Assembly (NCBI RefSeq): GCF_000011245.1 | Contig: NC_004193.1 | Span: 784,501 to 848,500 of the forward strand | Direction of reading: 5' to 3' | DNA: 64,000 nucleotides | Source of the DNA: Oceanobacillus iheyensis HTE831 | GTDB taxonomy: Bacteria > Bacillota > Bacilli > Bacillales > Amphibacillaceae | Part shown: positions 43,310 to 52,869 of the stretch, one piece after another | Layout: the number at the start of each line of letters is the position of its first letter | How positions within the stretch are numbered: position 1 is the stretch's first letter | Notes under the pieces: model-generated | The model's database searches: none | What the model was told of the DNA's origin: nothing | What the model saw: the letters and a program-made list of their open reading frames with translations, nothing else | Position numbers and translations under genes: made by a program

Positions 43310-43346
43310 AGTCTGATGTCCACTGGTTGGATATTGGGCTTTTTTA
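43310..43346 (+). terminator. Terminator after the peptide-binding protein
   Basis: AGTCTGATGTCCA (43310-43322) pairs with TGGATATTGGGCT (43328-43340) over 13 positions with several G-T pairs, then TTTTT. Confidence 0.8.
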
Positions 43347-43428
43347 AATGGGTTAGTATTAAGCAACTTATTTTAATAACAGAACAATATATTGTTGTAA
43401 ATCACATTGTACGGTTTCCTTTTTGAAA

Positions 43429-43444
43429 ATGAAAACGCTTAACT
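43429..43444. promoter_or_regulatory. cre-like site 1
   Basis: ATGAAAACGCTTAACT resembles the CcpA operator (WTGNAANCGNWNNCW), with a mismatch in the last half. It lies about 370 bases before the sugar-binding gene. The surrounding gap 43301-43811 otherwise shows no gene. Confidence 0.45.
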
Positions 43445-43782
43445 ATTTCCTCCTTGCACCGGAAATAGGTTAGGTTTAGTTAAAAAATCGTATCAAATAA
43501 AATAAAAGTATAAAAGAAAAAGTTTTTAGTGAAGCGTGTAAGCTGGTGGTAATAACTAGCCGCTCGCATATTTCAAACGATTAGGCATCTAAGAATGAAC
43601 CCATAAGAAAAAAATCCAAGCTATCTGGCTAGCGTTAAGTAATTGAAGGGTAAGAAAAAACATGAAGACTAGCAGAAAGGAGTTGTTTGTCTGAGGTAAG
43701 TTATTTTTTAAAATATCTGTATTTTTTGGATATTTTTATAGAATTATAGGATACCAAGTAAATACATGAATTGCTACAATCT

Positions 43783-43798
43783 TTGTAAGCGCTTAATA
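43783..43798. promoter_or_regulatory. cre-like site 2 before the sugar ABC operon
   Basis: TTGTAAGCGCTTAATA contains the strong core TGTAAGCGCTTA and lies directly before the GAGGGGGAA ribosome site of the binding-protein gene. CcpA glucose repression is inferred. Confidence 0.65.
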
Positions 43799-43811
43799 AA
43801 CGAGGGGGAAT

Positions 43812-45095
43812 ATGATGAAAACGATTAAGCTTTTACTATTGGGTGTAGCAGTTATTTTTATTTTAGCAGCTTGTGGGGACAATGAAGAGGCACAATCCGA
43901 GGATGGGGTGATTGAACTAACATTATGGAATGATTGGACAGAGGATCGACCCGAAAATACTGTGTACAAAGATATAATAGAAAAATTTAACGAACAGAAT
44001 GAAGAAATTCAAATTGTTAATGAAAGTATTCCACATGATGATTATGAGATCAAGCTGCGGACACAGGCAGCTGGTAATCAGTTGCCAGATATGATGCGTG
44101 TCTGGCCTGGGACTCGTGTTCAGCCATTAGTTCAAGGTAATGCACTTCTTCCTTTAAATCCGATAATTGATCATTGGGAAGGGATGATTCCGGAAGAGAT
44201 TCTACAGGATTATGCAGTAGATGGAAATTATTATGCTATTCCATCTAATATTAGCGAAACAAGCTTGGTTTTTTATAATAAAGAAATTGTGAGCGAAGCT
44301 GGGTATGATGAATTTCCAACAACTTATGAAGGGTTTAAAAGTTTAATAGAGGAATTAAAATCAAATGATGTTACACCAATTTCTCTTGGCAATAAGGCAA
44401 TTTGGCCATTGCAATCTGTATATATTTCAGGAATTGCTGATCGTTACACAGGAAGTGATTTCCTGGGAAATGTTCTAAACGGTGAAGGTACGTTTGAAGA
44501 TGAACAGTTCATTAATGCTTTATCTGTCATTGATGAATTGACCAAATTAGAAGCGTTTAATGAAGATATGAATACAGTAGATGAGGCTCAATCTAGAAAC
44601 GAATTTATTAAAGGATCTACTGCAATGCATTTTGCGGGTTCCTGGGCAATCGGACCAATAATGGACAGTGTAGAGGATGTGGAAAATATCGGGGTTGCTG
44701 CGTTTCCGTCTTTTGAAGGTGGAGAGGGAGATCCATCTAAAATATCTGGAGTTGCTGGTGGTGGAATTGCGGTTAATAGTAATTTAAGTGAAGCGGAGCA
44801 AGAAGCTGCATTTGAGTTTCTTAAATTTTACTATAGTGAAGAACTATTCCAGCAGCTTGTTCAAGCAAATATAATTGTACCCGCTGATGTGGAAATGGAT
44901 GATAGTATTCCACAAGTATTTAAGGATGCGAACAGCATGGCCCAAAATGGGTTATCACCAGTTTATGATGCGACATTAACTCCGGAATTAACGGACATTA
45001 TTAATAATGGTCTTCAATCAATTACACTTGGTGATAAAACACCAGAAGAGCTTGCTGCTGAAATGCAGGCGGAATGGGATAAATCTAATGAGTAA
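43812..45095 (+). CDS. ABC sugar-binding lipoprotein (family 1)
   Basis: A 427-residue CUT1-type binding protein. The signal ends FILAAC with anchor Cys, then an acidic linker. Family 1 features: ELTLWNDWTEDRPENTVYKDIIEKFNEQ (read in parts), LPDMMRVWPG and STAMHFAGSWAIGP. It captures an oligosaccharide for the two permeases that follow. The ATPase (MsmX/UgpC type) is not in the window, as is usual for Bacillus CUT1 systems. Two adjacent ATG codons follow GAGGGGGAA. The downstream GH1 enzyme suggests a beta-glucoside ligand. Confidence 0.92.
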   Translation: MMKTIKLLLLGVAVIFILAACGDNEEAQSEDGVIELTLWNDWTEDRPENTVYKDIIEKFNEQNEEIQIVNESIPHDDYEIKLRTQAAGNQLPDMMRVWPGTRVQPLVQGNALLPLNPIIDHWEGMIPEEILQDYAVDGNYYAIPSNISETSLVFYNKEIVSEAGYDEFPTTYEGFKSLIEELKSNDVTPISLGNKAIWPLQSVYISGIADRYTGSDFLGNVLNGEGTFEDEQFINALSVIDELTKLEAFNEDMNTVDEAQSRNEFIKGSTAMHFAGSWAIGPIMDSVEDVENIGVAAFPSFEGGEGDPSKISGVAGGGIAVNSNLSEAEQEAAFEFLKFYYSEELFQQLVQANIIVPADVEMDDSIPQVFKDANSMAQNGLSPVYDATLTPELTDIINNGLQSITLGDKTPEELAAEMQAEWDKSNE

Positions 45096-45103
45096 ACAAT
45101 TAG

Positions 45104-45138
45104 TTCACAGGTTGCCGGCATTTCTGGCAGCCTGTGAA
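45104..45138 (+). promoter_or_regulatory. Intercistronic hairpin between binding protein and permease
   Basis: TTCACAGGTTGCC (45104-45116) pairs over 13 positions (one G-T) with GGCAGCCTGTGAA (45126-45138), with no T run. Such hairpins after binding-protein genes commonly protect the upstream message, giving more binding protein than permease. Confidence 0.65.
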
Positions 45139-45155
45139 AATTGGGGTGATAGAAG

Positions 45156-46031
45156 ATGCAGCTGACGCGTAAAAGCAAAGCAGCGATTATCATTGGGTTA
45201 CTACCAGCTTTTCTGATTTATGCTGTTTTTGCTATTTATCCAATCCTTCAATCATTTTATTACTCATTAATGGAATGGGATGGATTTACCGATATGACCT
45301 TTATTGGTCTTGATAACTTTAGAAATTTATTTGAAGATCCGTTGTTCTGGAATTCCGTCAAAAATAATCTTTATGTTGTTATTGCTTCTGTATTAGGTCA
45401 GGTACCAATAGCGCTATTCTTCGCACTCTTACTGAACCGTAAGATTAAAGGAGTAAAGTTTTTCAGAACAGTCGGTTTTCTCCCTGTAGTCTTATCAACG
45501 GTGGTAATCTCCTTAACATGGAGTCTTATTTATAATTCTCAGAATGGTATGTTAAATGAATTTTTGCGTAATATTGGTCTAGGATTCATGGCACAAAATT
45601 GGCTTGGTGATACGAAATGGGTCATGATTGCCGTTTTAGTTACTGTGGTTTGGCAATTTGTTGGGTTGTACTTCATTATTTTTCTAGCGGCGTTGCAAAA
45701 CGTGCCGACAGAAGTACTGGAAGCAGCAAAAATGGATGGCGCTTCAGAATGGATGACGACATTTAAAATTACGATACCGATGATTTGGGATTCGATTATC
45801 GTGGCAGTTATCCTTTGTATTTCTGGAAGCTTGAAGACATTTGATCTGATTTATGTAATGACGAATGGGGGTCCAGCCCATTCTTCAGATGTGATGGCAC
45901 TCTATATGTTTCATGAGACATTTAATAACTTGCAATATGGGTACGGTAGTGCAGTTTCTGTATTTATTTTCTTCTTTAGTCTCATTTTAATTTTTATAGT
46001 TACGAAATTACTCGGGAAGAAAATGATATGA
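45156..46031 (+). CDS. ABC sugar transporter permease 1
   Basis: A 291-residue MalF-type permease with six membrane segments. It has PAFLIYAVFAIYPILQSFYYS at the start and the EAA loop EAAKMDGASEWMTTFKITIPM, which docks to the ATPase. It forms a heterodimer with the next gene product. TTGGGGTGAT precedes the ATG. Part of the operon 43812-54184. Confidence 0.93.
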   Translation: MQLTRKSKAAIIIGLLPAFLIYAVFAIYPILQSFYYSLMEWDGFTDMTFIGLDNFRNLFEDPLFWNSVKNNLYVVIASVLGQVPIALFFALLLNRKIKGVKFFRTVGFLPVVLSTVVISLTWSLIYNSQNGMLNEFLRNIGLGFMAQNWLGDTKWVMIAVLVTVVWQFVGLYFIIFLAALQNVPTEVLEAAKMDGASEWMTTFKITIPMIWDSIIVAVILCISGSLKTFDLIYVMTNGGPAHSSDVMALYMFHETFNNLQYGYGSAVSVFIFFFSLILIFIVTKLLGKKMI

Positions 46032-46043
46032 GGAGGGATGTAT

Positions 46044-46916
46044 ATGGAGTCCATTGTTACTACAAAAAATAACCGACGTACCAATGGAAAGTTGAAAAAA
46101 CGACTATCAAGAATCATCATCTATACCTTGCTGGGCCTATTCGCAATTGTAAATGTCTACCCAATTATATGGATGGCAATCAACTCTTTTAAGTCTGAGC
46201 AGGAATTTACGGTGAATCAGTTCGGTTTTCCAAATGAATTTATATTGGAAAATTATGCAAATGCATGGGAAATAGCTAATCTTGGTGTATTGTTCAAAAA
46301 TAGTATATTCGTCTGTGTCACAGCTACACTTGTCACCGTAATTATCGGTGCATTGGCATCGTATTTCCTAGCTAGATTCAAGTTTAGATTTAATAAGATA
46401 ATGTATACATTTTTTATATTTGGTTTATTAATTCCGATTCACGCTACGCTCGTTCCGATGTTTATTCTGATGAAAAACCTCGGATTGCTTAATACTGAAA
46501 TTACATTATTATTCCCGTATGTGGCTTTCCATCTGCCAATTACAATATTTATTTTAACAAGTTTTATGAAAGCTTTTCCAAAGGATATTGAGGAATCGGC
46601 AATTATGGATGGGGCTGGGATATTTCGAATCTTTTGGTCGATTATCCTTCCTATGTCAAGACCAGCAATAGCTACGGTTGTTATTCTTAATTTCATCTAT
46701 AACTGGAATGAGTTTTCTTTTGCATTAGTACTAATTAATGATCCAGCGTTGCAAACATTGCCACTTGGATTAGCTAATTTTGCTGGTCAGTTTACAACCA
46801 ACTATGGGGCACAGATGGCAGGATTAACGATGTCACTAGTTCCGATTGTCATCTTCTATTTATTCTTGGAGAAAGAGATTGTGAATGGAATGACTTCTGG
46901 AGCCGTAAAGGGTTAA
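46044..46916 (+). CDS. ABC sugar transporter permease 2
   Basis: A 290-residue MalG-type permease with six membrane segments. The EAA loop ESAIMDGAGIFRIFWSIILPM is present, and the FIYNWNEFSFALVLI segment is typical. I start at the ATG at 46044, six bases after GGAGGG (46032-46037); an ATG at 46038 sits directly on that site. It follows permease 1 by 12 bases. Confidence 0.93.
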   Translation: MESIVTTKNNRRTNGKLKKRLSRIIIYTLLGLFAIVNVYPIIWMAINSFKSEQEFTVNQFGFPNEFILENYANAWEIANLGVLFKNSIFVCVTATLVTVIIGALASYFLARFKFRFNKIMYTFFIFGLLIPIHATLVPMFILMKNLGLLNTEITLLFPYVAFHLPITIFILTSFMKAFPKDIEESAIMDGAGIFRIFWSIILPMSRPAIATVVILNFIYNWNEFSFALVLINDPALQTLPLGLANFAGQFTTNYGAQMAGLTMSLVPIVIFYLFLEKEIVNGMTSGAVKG

Positions 46917-46947
46917 TGAGGAATTAACTGTTAAAGGACTAGATTGG

Positions 46948-48681
46948 ATGAAAAAGTGGGGATTAAAAAGAAAGTTCATTACATTTTTTCTTGCATTAAT
47001 GATACCGATATTGTTTGTTAGTTTATTAATTTATTATCAAACAAATGTAGCGTTGAAAAATCAAGCAATTGAGGAAGCAACCGAAAGATTAAGCAGAAAT
47101 GAACAAAATTTATTGACCGTATTTTCAACAGTAGAAGCGATGTCCTCGTATATGATTTACGATCGTAATTTCCGGAAAATTTTTATCTCCCAAAAAGATG
47201 AAATGTATCAACCTGATTACCAAGAGGCGATGGAAGTTATTAAGGGCTATTTTACATTTCAACTTATATCTAATCCATATATTAATTCTATTTTATTAGA
47301 GGGAAGAGATGGGCATTTGGTGAAGCATGGAGAACCAGTTACTGGGAATGAGCAAGAATTGGATAAAGTCGCCAAGGAAGCGAAAGGGAGTCCAGTATGG
47401 AGTAATCCTTATCAAGTTAAAAGTGATTGGAATGAAGATAAATATGTAATCAGCTTAACTAGAATAATTAATGATATGAATAATATCAGTGAACAAATTG
47501 GGATCGTGCGTATCCGGCTTGATCAAGCGGAATTATATAACCAAATAGAGGTACGGTCTCAACAGAGTGACTATTTTATTGTCTCTGATAAAGGAGAGGT
47601 CATCTTACATCCGGATGTAGATCTGGTTGGCAAGCAATTTCCAGACTCCGGCTTAATTAAATGGATTGTGGATGGAGTGGAGAAATCATATAGCTATCAG
47701 GACGGAGAAAGCCACTTAGTAGTTGTAAAAAATCAGCTTACGAATACCAATTGGTTTTCTGTTACTGCTATCGATGAAGATAAGCTAGCTGAGGATTTAA
47801 CAGAAGTGCGGGCATTGATCGGGTTTCTAATTGGCATTCTTTTTCTTGCAGGCTTGCTTTTCTTTACCTTCTTTTATCATTCTAATATTAAACGGATACT
47901 AGAATTGACTAAACAGACAAAGCAAGTGGAAACTGGGAACTTAACTGCAAGTGTCCATGTAGACTCCAATGATGAGATTGGGAAACTAGGTTACCGTTTT
48001 AATAAAATGGTTAAAACTATTCAAAAACATATTGATACAGAATATCGATTAAAAATAAAGCAGAAAGAGTCGGAACTTAAAGTCTTACAGAATCAAATAA
48101 ATCCACATTTTCTGTATAACACACTGGATATGATCCGTTGGAATGCAAGACTGGAAAACGCACCAGAAACTAGTCAATTGATAGAACGGCTTTCTAAAAT
48201 ATTTCGCATGAATCTAAATAATGGAAAATCCTTGGTAAAGTTCGAGGAAGAAGTGGAATATAGTCAGGCTTATCTGGAATTGCAGAAGAAGCGATTAGGT
48301 GAAAAACTTGATTATCAACTTGTGATGGAGGAGCAACTTAAAGGCTATTATGTTATGAAACAAATGATTCAACCTTTAATCGAGAATAGTATTCAACATG
48401 GTTTTAAGAACCTTCCGAGACAGGGGATAATTCGCATTCATTGTTATCGTGATGAAAATCAAGCAGTAATTGATGTTATCGATAATGGTTGGGGATTTAA
48501 TGAACACAAGAAGAACGGTGAGCTACGTGCTGGATATGCGTTGAAAAATTTGAACGATCGGATTTCTATTGTTTTTGGAAAACTTTATGGACTAACTATT
48601 TTGGATTCAGATGAAGGTGCATTTCTTCGCATGATCTTACCACTATTAAATGAGGATAAATCAAAAGAATTAGGTGATTAG
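46948..48681 (+). CDS. Sensor histidine kinase, YesM type
   Basis: A 577-residue membrane kinase. TM1 is at about 12-31, an extracellular Cache-like sensor domain at about 32-285 and TM2 at about 287-308. A HAMP linker (VETGNLTASVHVDSNDEIGKLG, read in parts) follows. The His_kinase motif NPHFLYNTLDMIRW carries the phospho-His, and the ATP-binding N box (ENSIQHGF) and G box (DVIDNGWGF) close it. It probably senses an extracellular sugar, alone or with the binding protein, and signals to the next gene product, which starts one base after it. Confidence 0.93.
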   Translation: MKKWGLKRKFITFFLALMIPILFVSLLIYYQTNVALKNQAIEEATERLSRNEQNLLTVFSTVEAMSSYMIYDRNFRKIFISQKDEMYQPDYQEAMEVIKGYFTFQLISNPYINSILLEGRDGHLVKHGEPVTGNEQELDKVAKEAKGSPVWSNPYQVKSDWNEDKYVISLTRIINDMNNISEQIGIVRIRLDQAELYNQIEVRSQQSDYFIVSDKGEVILHPDVDLVGKQFPDSGLIKWIVDGVEKSYSYQDGESHLVVVKNQLTNTNWFSVTAIDEDKLAEDLTEVRALIGFLIGILFLAGLLFFTFFYHSNIKRILELTKQTKQVETGNLTASVHVDSNDEIGKLGYRFNKMVKTIQKHIDTEYRLKIKQKESELKVLQNQINPHFLYNTLDMIRWNARLENAPETSQLIERLSKIFRMNLNNGKSLVKFEEEVEYSQAYLELQKKRLGEKLDYQLVMEEQLKGYYVMKQMIQPLIENSIQHGFKNLPRQGIIRIHCYRDENQAVIDVIDNGWGFNEHKKNGELRAGYALKNLNDRISIVFGKLYGLTILDSDEGAFLRMILPLLNEDKSKELGD

Positions 48682-50235
48682 ATGTCGTCTTACAGAATAT
48701 TGATTGTCGATGATGAACCGATAATTCGATTAGGTCTTCAACAAACTATACCTTGGGAGAAATATCAGATAGAAAAGGTCGAGATAGCTTGTGATGGATT
48801 GGATGCCATTCGAAAAATAGACGGGTTGGGCGGTATTGACCTTGTGTTATCTGATGTCCGTATGCCGAACATGGATGGATTACAATTAGCATCTTATTTA
48901 CACAAAAACCATCCACAAACAAAAACGATGTTAATTAGTGGATATGATGAGTTCGCATACGCAAAAAAAGCAATTCAGTCAGGTGTAAAGGATTATTTAT
49001 TAAAACCGGTGGATATAAATGAATTGGAATCCAAAGTGAATAGCCTTGTAAAAGAACTTGAAGCAGAACAACATGTGAAAAACAAAACTAGACAAAAGGA
49101 AATAAGGAATATTATTTTTCAACAGATTTATCATTTCCCAGAGGAAACGATAAGTGTTAATAGATATCCAGATATAAAGATTTATCCATTTATCAGTACG
49201 CTAAAATATGGTAAAAAAATTAATCAACTATCTGAACAAGGTCTAACATTCTTTAATCAACAATGGAAGGACACGATAAATCAGGCGACGGAAATGCTTG
49301 GATTTGACGCTGAATCGATTTTTGTTCATCGCAATCAATTGCTTACCTGTTTGATACAGCCAATAGATTCTCAAATTAATCCAATTGAGGTAGCTGAATT
49401 AATCACTCATAAACATTCTTTTTCTTTTATATGGAGTGATTCAGTTATTAATGTGACGGATTTAAAAGCCAAATATAATCAACTAAAGACTATCCACAAC
49501 TATTTACCCTTAATTAGAGAACATGATGTTATTTTTTCCAATTATCAAATGGACCGTTCTGATATGCAAGCTTACCCTTACGAAATAGAGAGGGAATTGA
49601 TAGAAACGTTATTCCGTAGAAAACCATTACAACATAATCAAGTAGAAAAATGGATAACTACTTTATTTGACTATTTTCGAAGACATTCATTTCTACTTCA
49701 AGAAGTACAAGACGTGTGCAACCATATGTTAAAGGTGATTATGAAGGAATATGAAGCACTACTTGGTGAAATATCAGTAAAGTTAGATTGTCATTTCTTA
49801 AATGATGTGGATCTATTCCTTTATAATTCTTATTCATCAATACAGTATTTATTTGAGCAGGATTTGGAGCTAATTATGAAAAAGCTGGCTCATCATAAGC
49901 TGGAAAAAGCGGATTGGCTAATAAAACAGGCGGAGAGATACATCAATGAATATTTTCGCACAACAATAAAAGTTCAAGAAGTTGCGGATGTCATAAATGT
50001 ATCATCCAATTATTTCAGTACTCTTTTTAAACAGAAAACAGGAGAAAATTTTAATGAATATGTCAATAAATTAAGAGTAGAAGAAGCTAAATCATTGCTT
50101 ATAAATACCCCTTTCAAAGTAAGTGAAATCTCAATACAAGTAGGCTTTCAAGAATATAAATATTTTGTCAGTGTGTTCAAGAAGTTTTCTGGATTGACTC
50201 CAACGAATTACCGAAAATTAACTGCAATTGAATAG
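48682..50235 (+). CDS. Response regulator with AraC-type output, YesN type
   Basis: A 517-residue regulator. The receiver domain (1-120) has LIVDDEP, the phosphorylated Asp in LSDVRMPNMDG, and LLKPVD. A long middle region of about 280 residues has no clear family. The C-terminal AraC helix-turn-helix pair (about 415-515) has VQEVADVINVSSNYFSTLFKQ and VSEISIQVGFQEYKYFVSVFK. It is expected to activate the local sugar operon. It starts directly at the kinase stop codon. Confidence 0.93.
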   Translation: MSSYRILIVDDEPIIRLGLQQTIPWEKYQIEKVEIACDGLDAIRKIDGLGGIDLVLSDVRMPNMDGLQLASYLHKNHPQTKTMLISGYDEFAYAKKAIQSGVKDYLLKPVDINELESKVNSLVKELEAEQHVKNKTRQKEIRNIIFQQIYHFPEETISVNRYPDIKIYPFISTLKYGKKINQLSEQGLTFFNQQWKDTINQATEMLGFDAESIFVHRNQLLTCLIQPIDSQINPIEVAELITHKHSFSFIWSDSVINVTDLKAKYNQLKTIHNYLPLIREHDVIFSNYQMDRSDMQAYPYEIERELIETLFRRKPLQHNQVEKWITTLFDYFRRHSFLLQEVQDVCNHMLKVIMKEYEALLGEISVKLDCHFLNDVDLFLYNSYSSIQYLFEQDLELIMKKLAHHKLEKADWLIKQAERYINEYFRTTIKVQEVADVINVSSNYFSTLFKQKTGENFNEYVNKLRVEEAKSLLINTPFKVSEISIQVGFQEYKYFVSVFKKFSGLTPTNYRKLTAIE

Positions 50236-50258
50236 AAGCTATAAAGGAGGAAGTTTGA

Positions 50259-51698
50259 ATGGAAAATGTAACAATAAAGGTGCCGAATAATTTTATGTTA
50301 GGGGCAGCTGTTTCAGCGTGGCAGACCGAGGGATGGATTGGAAAAAGGGACTCTCAGGACTCCTATTTGGACATCTGGTATAAAAACAATAAACATGTTT
50401 GGCATAATGGTTACGGTCCTGCGGGAGCAACAAATTTCTATCAGCGTTATGAGGAAGACATAGATTATATGAAAGAAATAGGATTAACTCATTTTCGAAC
50501 ATCGATTAACTGGTCACGTTTTTTAATAGATTATGAGAATGCTATTGTTGATGAGGAATATGCAGCTTATGTGGATGATGTTATTGAGAAATTAATACAA
50601 AACGGTGTAGAGCCAATGATCTGTCTGGAGCATTATGAGGTTCCGGCTGTTTTATTTGAAAAATATGGAGGCTGGGAATCAAAGCATGTAGTGGAATTAT
50701 TTGTTCAATATGCTAATAAAGTTTTTGAGAGGTATGGAGACAAGGTAAAGCATTGGTTTACCTTTAATGAACCAATCGTAGTACAGACTCGCGTATATTT
50801 AGATGCTATTCGCTGGCCGTTTGAACAAAGCACAAAAAAATGGATGCAGTGGAACTACAACAAAGTGTTGGCGACAGCCAAGGTAGTAAATTTATTCAAA
50901 GACTTGCAACTTAAAGATAAAAATGGAGCAAAAATTGGCGTTATCTTAAATCCAGAAGTCACCTATGCACGTTCTACTGCTACACATGATCAACAAGCGG
51001 CAAAGATGTATGATTTGTTTTTTAATCGTATATTTCTGGATCCCTCGATTAAAGGAGAATACCCGAAAGAATTATTTGATGTAATGAAGAAACATGGGAT
51101 TACATTTGATTTTACGGAAGAAGAGTTAAATTTGATTAAGGATAATACGGTAGATTATGTCGGTTTAAATCTATATTTTCCACACCGAGTTAAAGCACGT
51201 ACAGCTGGGTGGAATGAACAAACCCCATTTCATCCTGCGTATTATTATGAGATATTTGAACTCCCAGGTAAGAAAATGAATCCCTACCGTGGATGGGAAA
51301 TATATCCACAAATTATGTATGATATGGGAATTCGAATGAAAGAGGAATATGACAATATTGAATGGTTCATTGCGGAAAACGGGATGGGAGTAGAAAACGA
51401 GAAGAGATTTAAGGATGCGTCGAATATGATTCAGGATGATTATCGAATTGAATTTATTCGTGAGCATTTAAAATGGCTATTAAAGGCAGTAGAAGAAGGT
51501 GTTAATTGTAAAGGGTATATGCTTTGGGCTTTTACCGATAATGTATCACCTATGAATGCTTTTAAAAATAGATATGGATTAGTAGAAATTGATTTGGAGG
51601 ATAATCGTAATCGTCATCTGAAAAAATCTGCTTACTGGTATAAACAGCTAATAGAATCAAGAAAATTTGAAGCGGAAAATGATGAGAATTACAAATAG
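50259..51698 (+). CDS. Glycoside hydrolase family 1 (beta-glucosidase or 6-phospho-beta-glucosidase)
   Basis: A 479-residue retaining GH1 enzyme without a signal peptide. The acid/base Glu171 is in TFNEP and the nucleophile Glu373 in IAENGMG. LGAAVSAWQTEG near the start is the sugar-binding QxEG block. In unphosphorylated-substrate enzymes the C-terminal loop reads DNFEW; here it reads DNVSPMNAFKNRYG (Ser430, Lys436, Tyr439), closer to the Ser/Lys/Tyr phosphate-binding loop of 6-phospho-glycosidases. Phospho-specificity is inferred and not certain. The neighbouring ROK kinase could supply a phosphorylated substrate. AAAGGAGG lies before the ATG. Confidence 0.9.
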   Translation: MENVTIKVPNNFMLGAAVSAWQTEGWIGKRDSQDSYLDIWYKNNKHVWHNGYGPAGATNFYQRYEEDIDYMKEIGLTHFRTSINWSRFLIDYENAIVDEEYAAYVDDVIEKLIQNGVEPMICLEHYEVPAVLFEKYGGWESKHVVELFVQYANKVFERYGDKVKHWFTFNEPIVVQTRVYLDAIRWPFEQSTKKWMQWNYNKVLATAKVVNLFKDLQLKDKNGAKIGVILNPEVTYARSTATHDQQAAKMYDLFFNRIFLDPSIKGEYPKELFDVMKKHGITFDFTEEELNLIKDNTVDYVGLNLYFPHRVKARTAGWNEQTPFHPAYYYEIFELPGKKMNPYRGWEIYPQIMYDMGIRMKEEYDNIEWFIAENGMGVENEKRFKDASNMIQDDYRIEFIREHLKWLLKAVEEGVNCKGYMLWAFTDNVSPMNAFKNRYGLVEIDLEDNRNRHLKKSAYWYKQLIESRKFEAENDENYK

Positions 51699-51750
51699 AA
51701 AATAATTTTCTAGCCAGAGATTTATGGATAAATCGTTAAGGGGTGGATAG

Positions 51751-52656
51751 ATGGACAGGTATTTAGCATTCGATATTGGTGGAACTTTTTTGAAATATGG
51801 TGTGGTATATGAAGATATGACTTTATTTGAAACTAATAAATTGAAGACACCAAACTCATTGGAAGGGTTATTACGTGCTATGAAAGAAATCTCAGTTTTG
51901 TATAAGGGAGTGAACGGAGTAGCAGTGAGTTGTCCAGGGGCAGTATCGGGTGAAGGAATCATAAAAGGTTCGAGTGCACTGCATTATTTACATGGACCAA
52001 ATGTAAAGCGTTTAATAGAAGATCGGCTAAATGTACCTATTTTTATGGAGAATGATGCACATTGTGCAGGATATGCAGAATTTTGGAAAGGGGCTGCAAA
52101 AGGCAGGAAAGACGTACTTGTTATGGTGCTTGGAACGGGCATTGGTGGTGCTGTATTTAAAAATGCTGAGTTGCATAAGGGAGCAAATCTGCACGGTGGA
52201 GAGTTTGGCTATATGCTTTTGAACTCTGAGGTTCAAGATAGTAATGATGTTTGGAGCAGAGTAGCTTCAACAAAGGCATTAGTAAGAGTGGTCGCGGAAC
52301 GGAAAAATATTGATGTAGACTCTCTTACCGGTGAACAGATTTTTACCATGGCCGAGGCTGGAGATGAGGTTTGTTTGCAAGCATTAGATAGATTCTATCA
52401 TCTATTAGCAGTAGGTATTTATAATCTCCAATATATTTATGATCCCGAAGTAATCTTACTTGGTGGAGGTATTAGCGCTAGAGAAGATTTAATTAAAAAA
52501 ATTGATGAAAAGCTGGACGGAATATTGGCAGTAGTAGATTTAGCGAAAGTCAAACCCAACATAGAAGCTTGCAAATTCAAACAAAATGCTAATTTATTTG
52601 GAGCTGTATATGGGTGGTTGAAAGAATTTGATTGTTCAAAGGTAGCTCCTATCTAA
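51751..52656 (+). CDS. ROK-family sugar kinase
   Basis: A 301-residue ROK kinase. The ATP phosphate loop is AFDIGGTFLKYG, the catalytic Asp lies in MENDAHCAGYAE, and VLGTGIGGAVF follows. The CxCGxxGC zinc motif of glucokinase- and Mlc-like ROK proteins is absent (the region reads GGEFGYMLLNSEV), as in beta-glucoside kinases such as BglK. With the ABC importer and GH1 enzyme it could phosphorylate an imported disaccharide or the released sugar. AAGGGGTGG lies 5 bases before the ATG. Confidence 0.88.
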   Translation: MDRYLAFDIGGTFLKYGVVYEDMTLFETNKLKTPNSLEGLLRAMKEISVLYKGVNGVAVSCPGAVSGEGIIKGSSALHYLHGPNVKRLIEDRLNVPIFMENDAHCAGYAEFWKGAAKGRKDVLVMVLGTGIGGAVFKNAELHKGANLHGGEFGYMLLNSEVQDSNDVWSRVASTKALVRVVAERKNIDVDSLTGEQIFTMAEAGDEVCLQALDRFYHLLAVGIYNLQYIYDPEVILLGGGISAREDLIKKIDEKLDGILAVVDLAKVKPNIEACKFKQNANLFGAVYGWLKEFDCSKVAPI

Positions 52657-52713
52657 TAGAGATCGCTGTGGGTAGATTTTAATAGAGTAAAGAAATTACA
52701 GTAGGAATGGTAG

Positions 52714-52833
52714 ATGGCTTGGATGGAGAAATACTGGGTTAATACAATCGATCGTGAGTCTAAAGGCTTTACTTTAGTGGTTGATTATAATCGTAACCTG
52801 GGACAAGGTAGCTTAATGAGCTTTAAAAGATAA
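52714..52833 (+). CDS. Short open frame of 39 codons, unknown
   Basis: It encodes MAWMEKYWVNTIDRESKG and a further 21 residues ending GSLMSFKR. A weak GTAGGA site lies before it. It fills the gap between the ROK and EIIC genes. It could be a small gene or the remnant of a larger one; nothing recognised. Confidence 0.25.
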   Translation: MAWMEKYWVNTIDRESKGFTLVVDYNRNLGQGSLMSFKR

Positions 52834-52869
52834 AAGTATTAAATAAATGAATAATAAAAGGAGTTTAAA

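Noticed and set aside
43541..43580. Structured-looking GC-rich patch (AGCTGGTGGTAATAACTAGC) before the sugar operon
   Set aside because: Only a short imperfect stem forms, and no known riboswitch or T-box core elements are seen.
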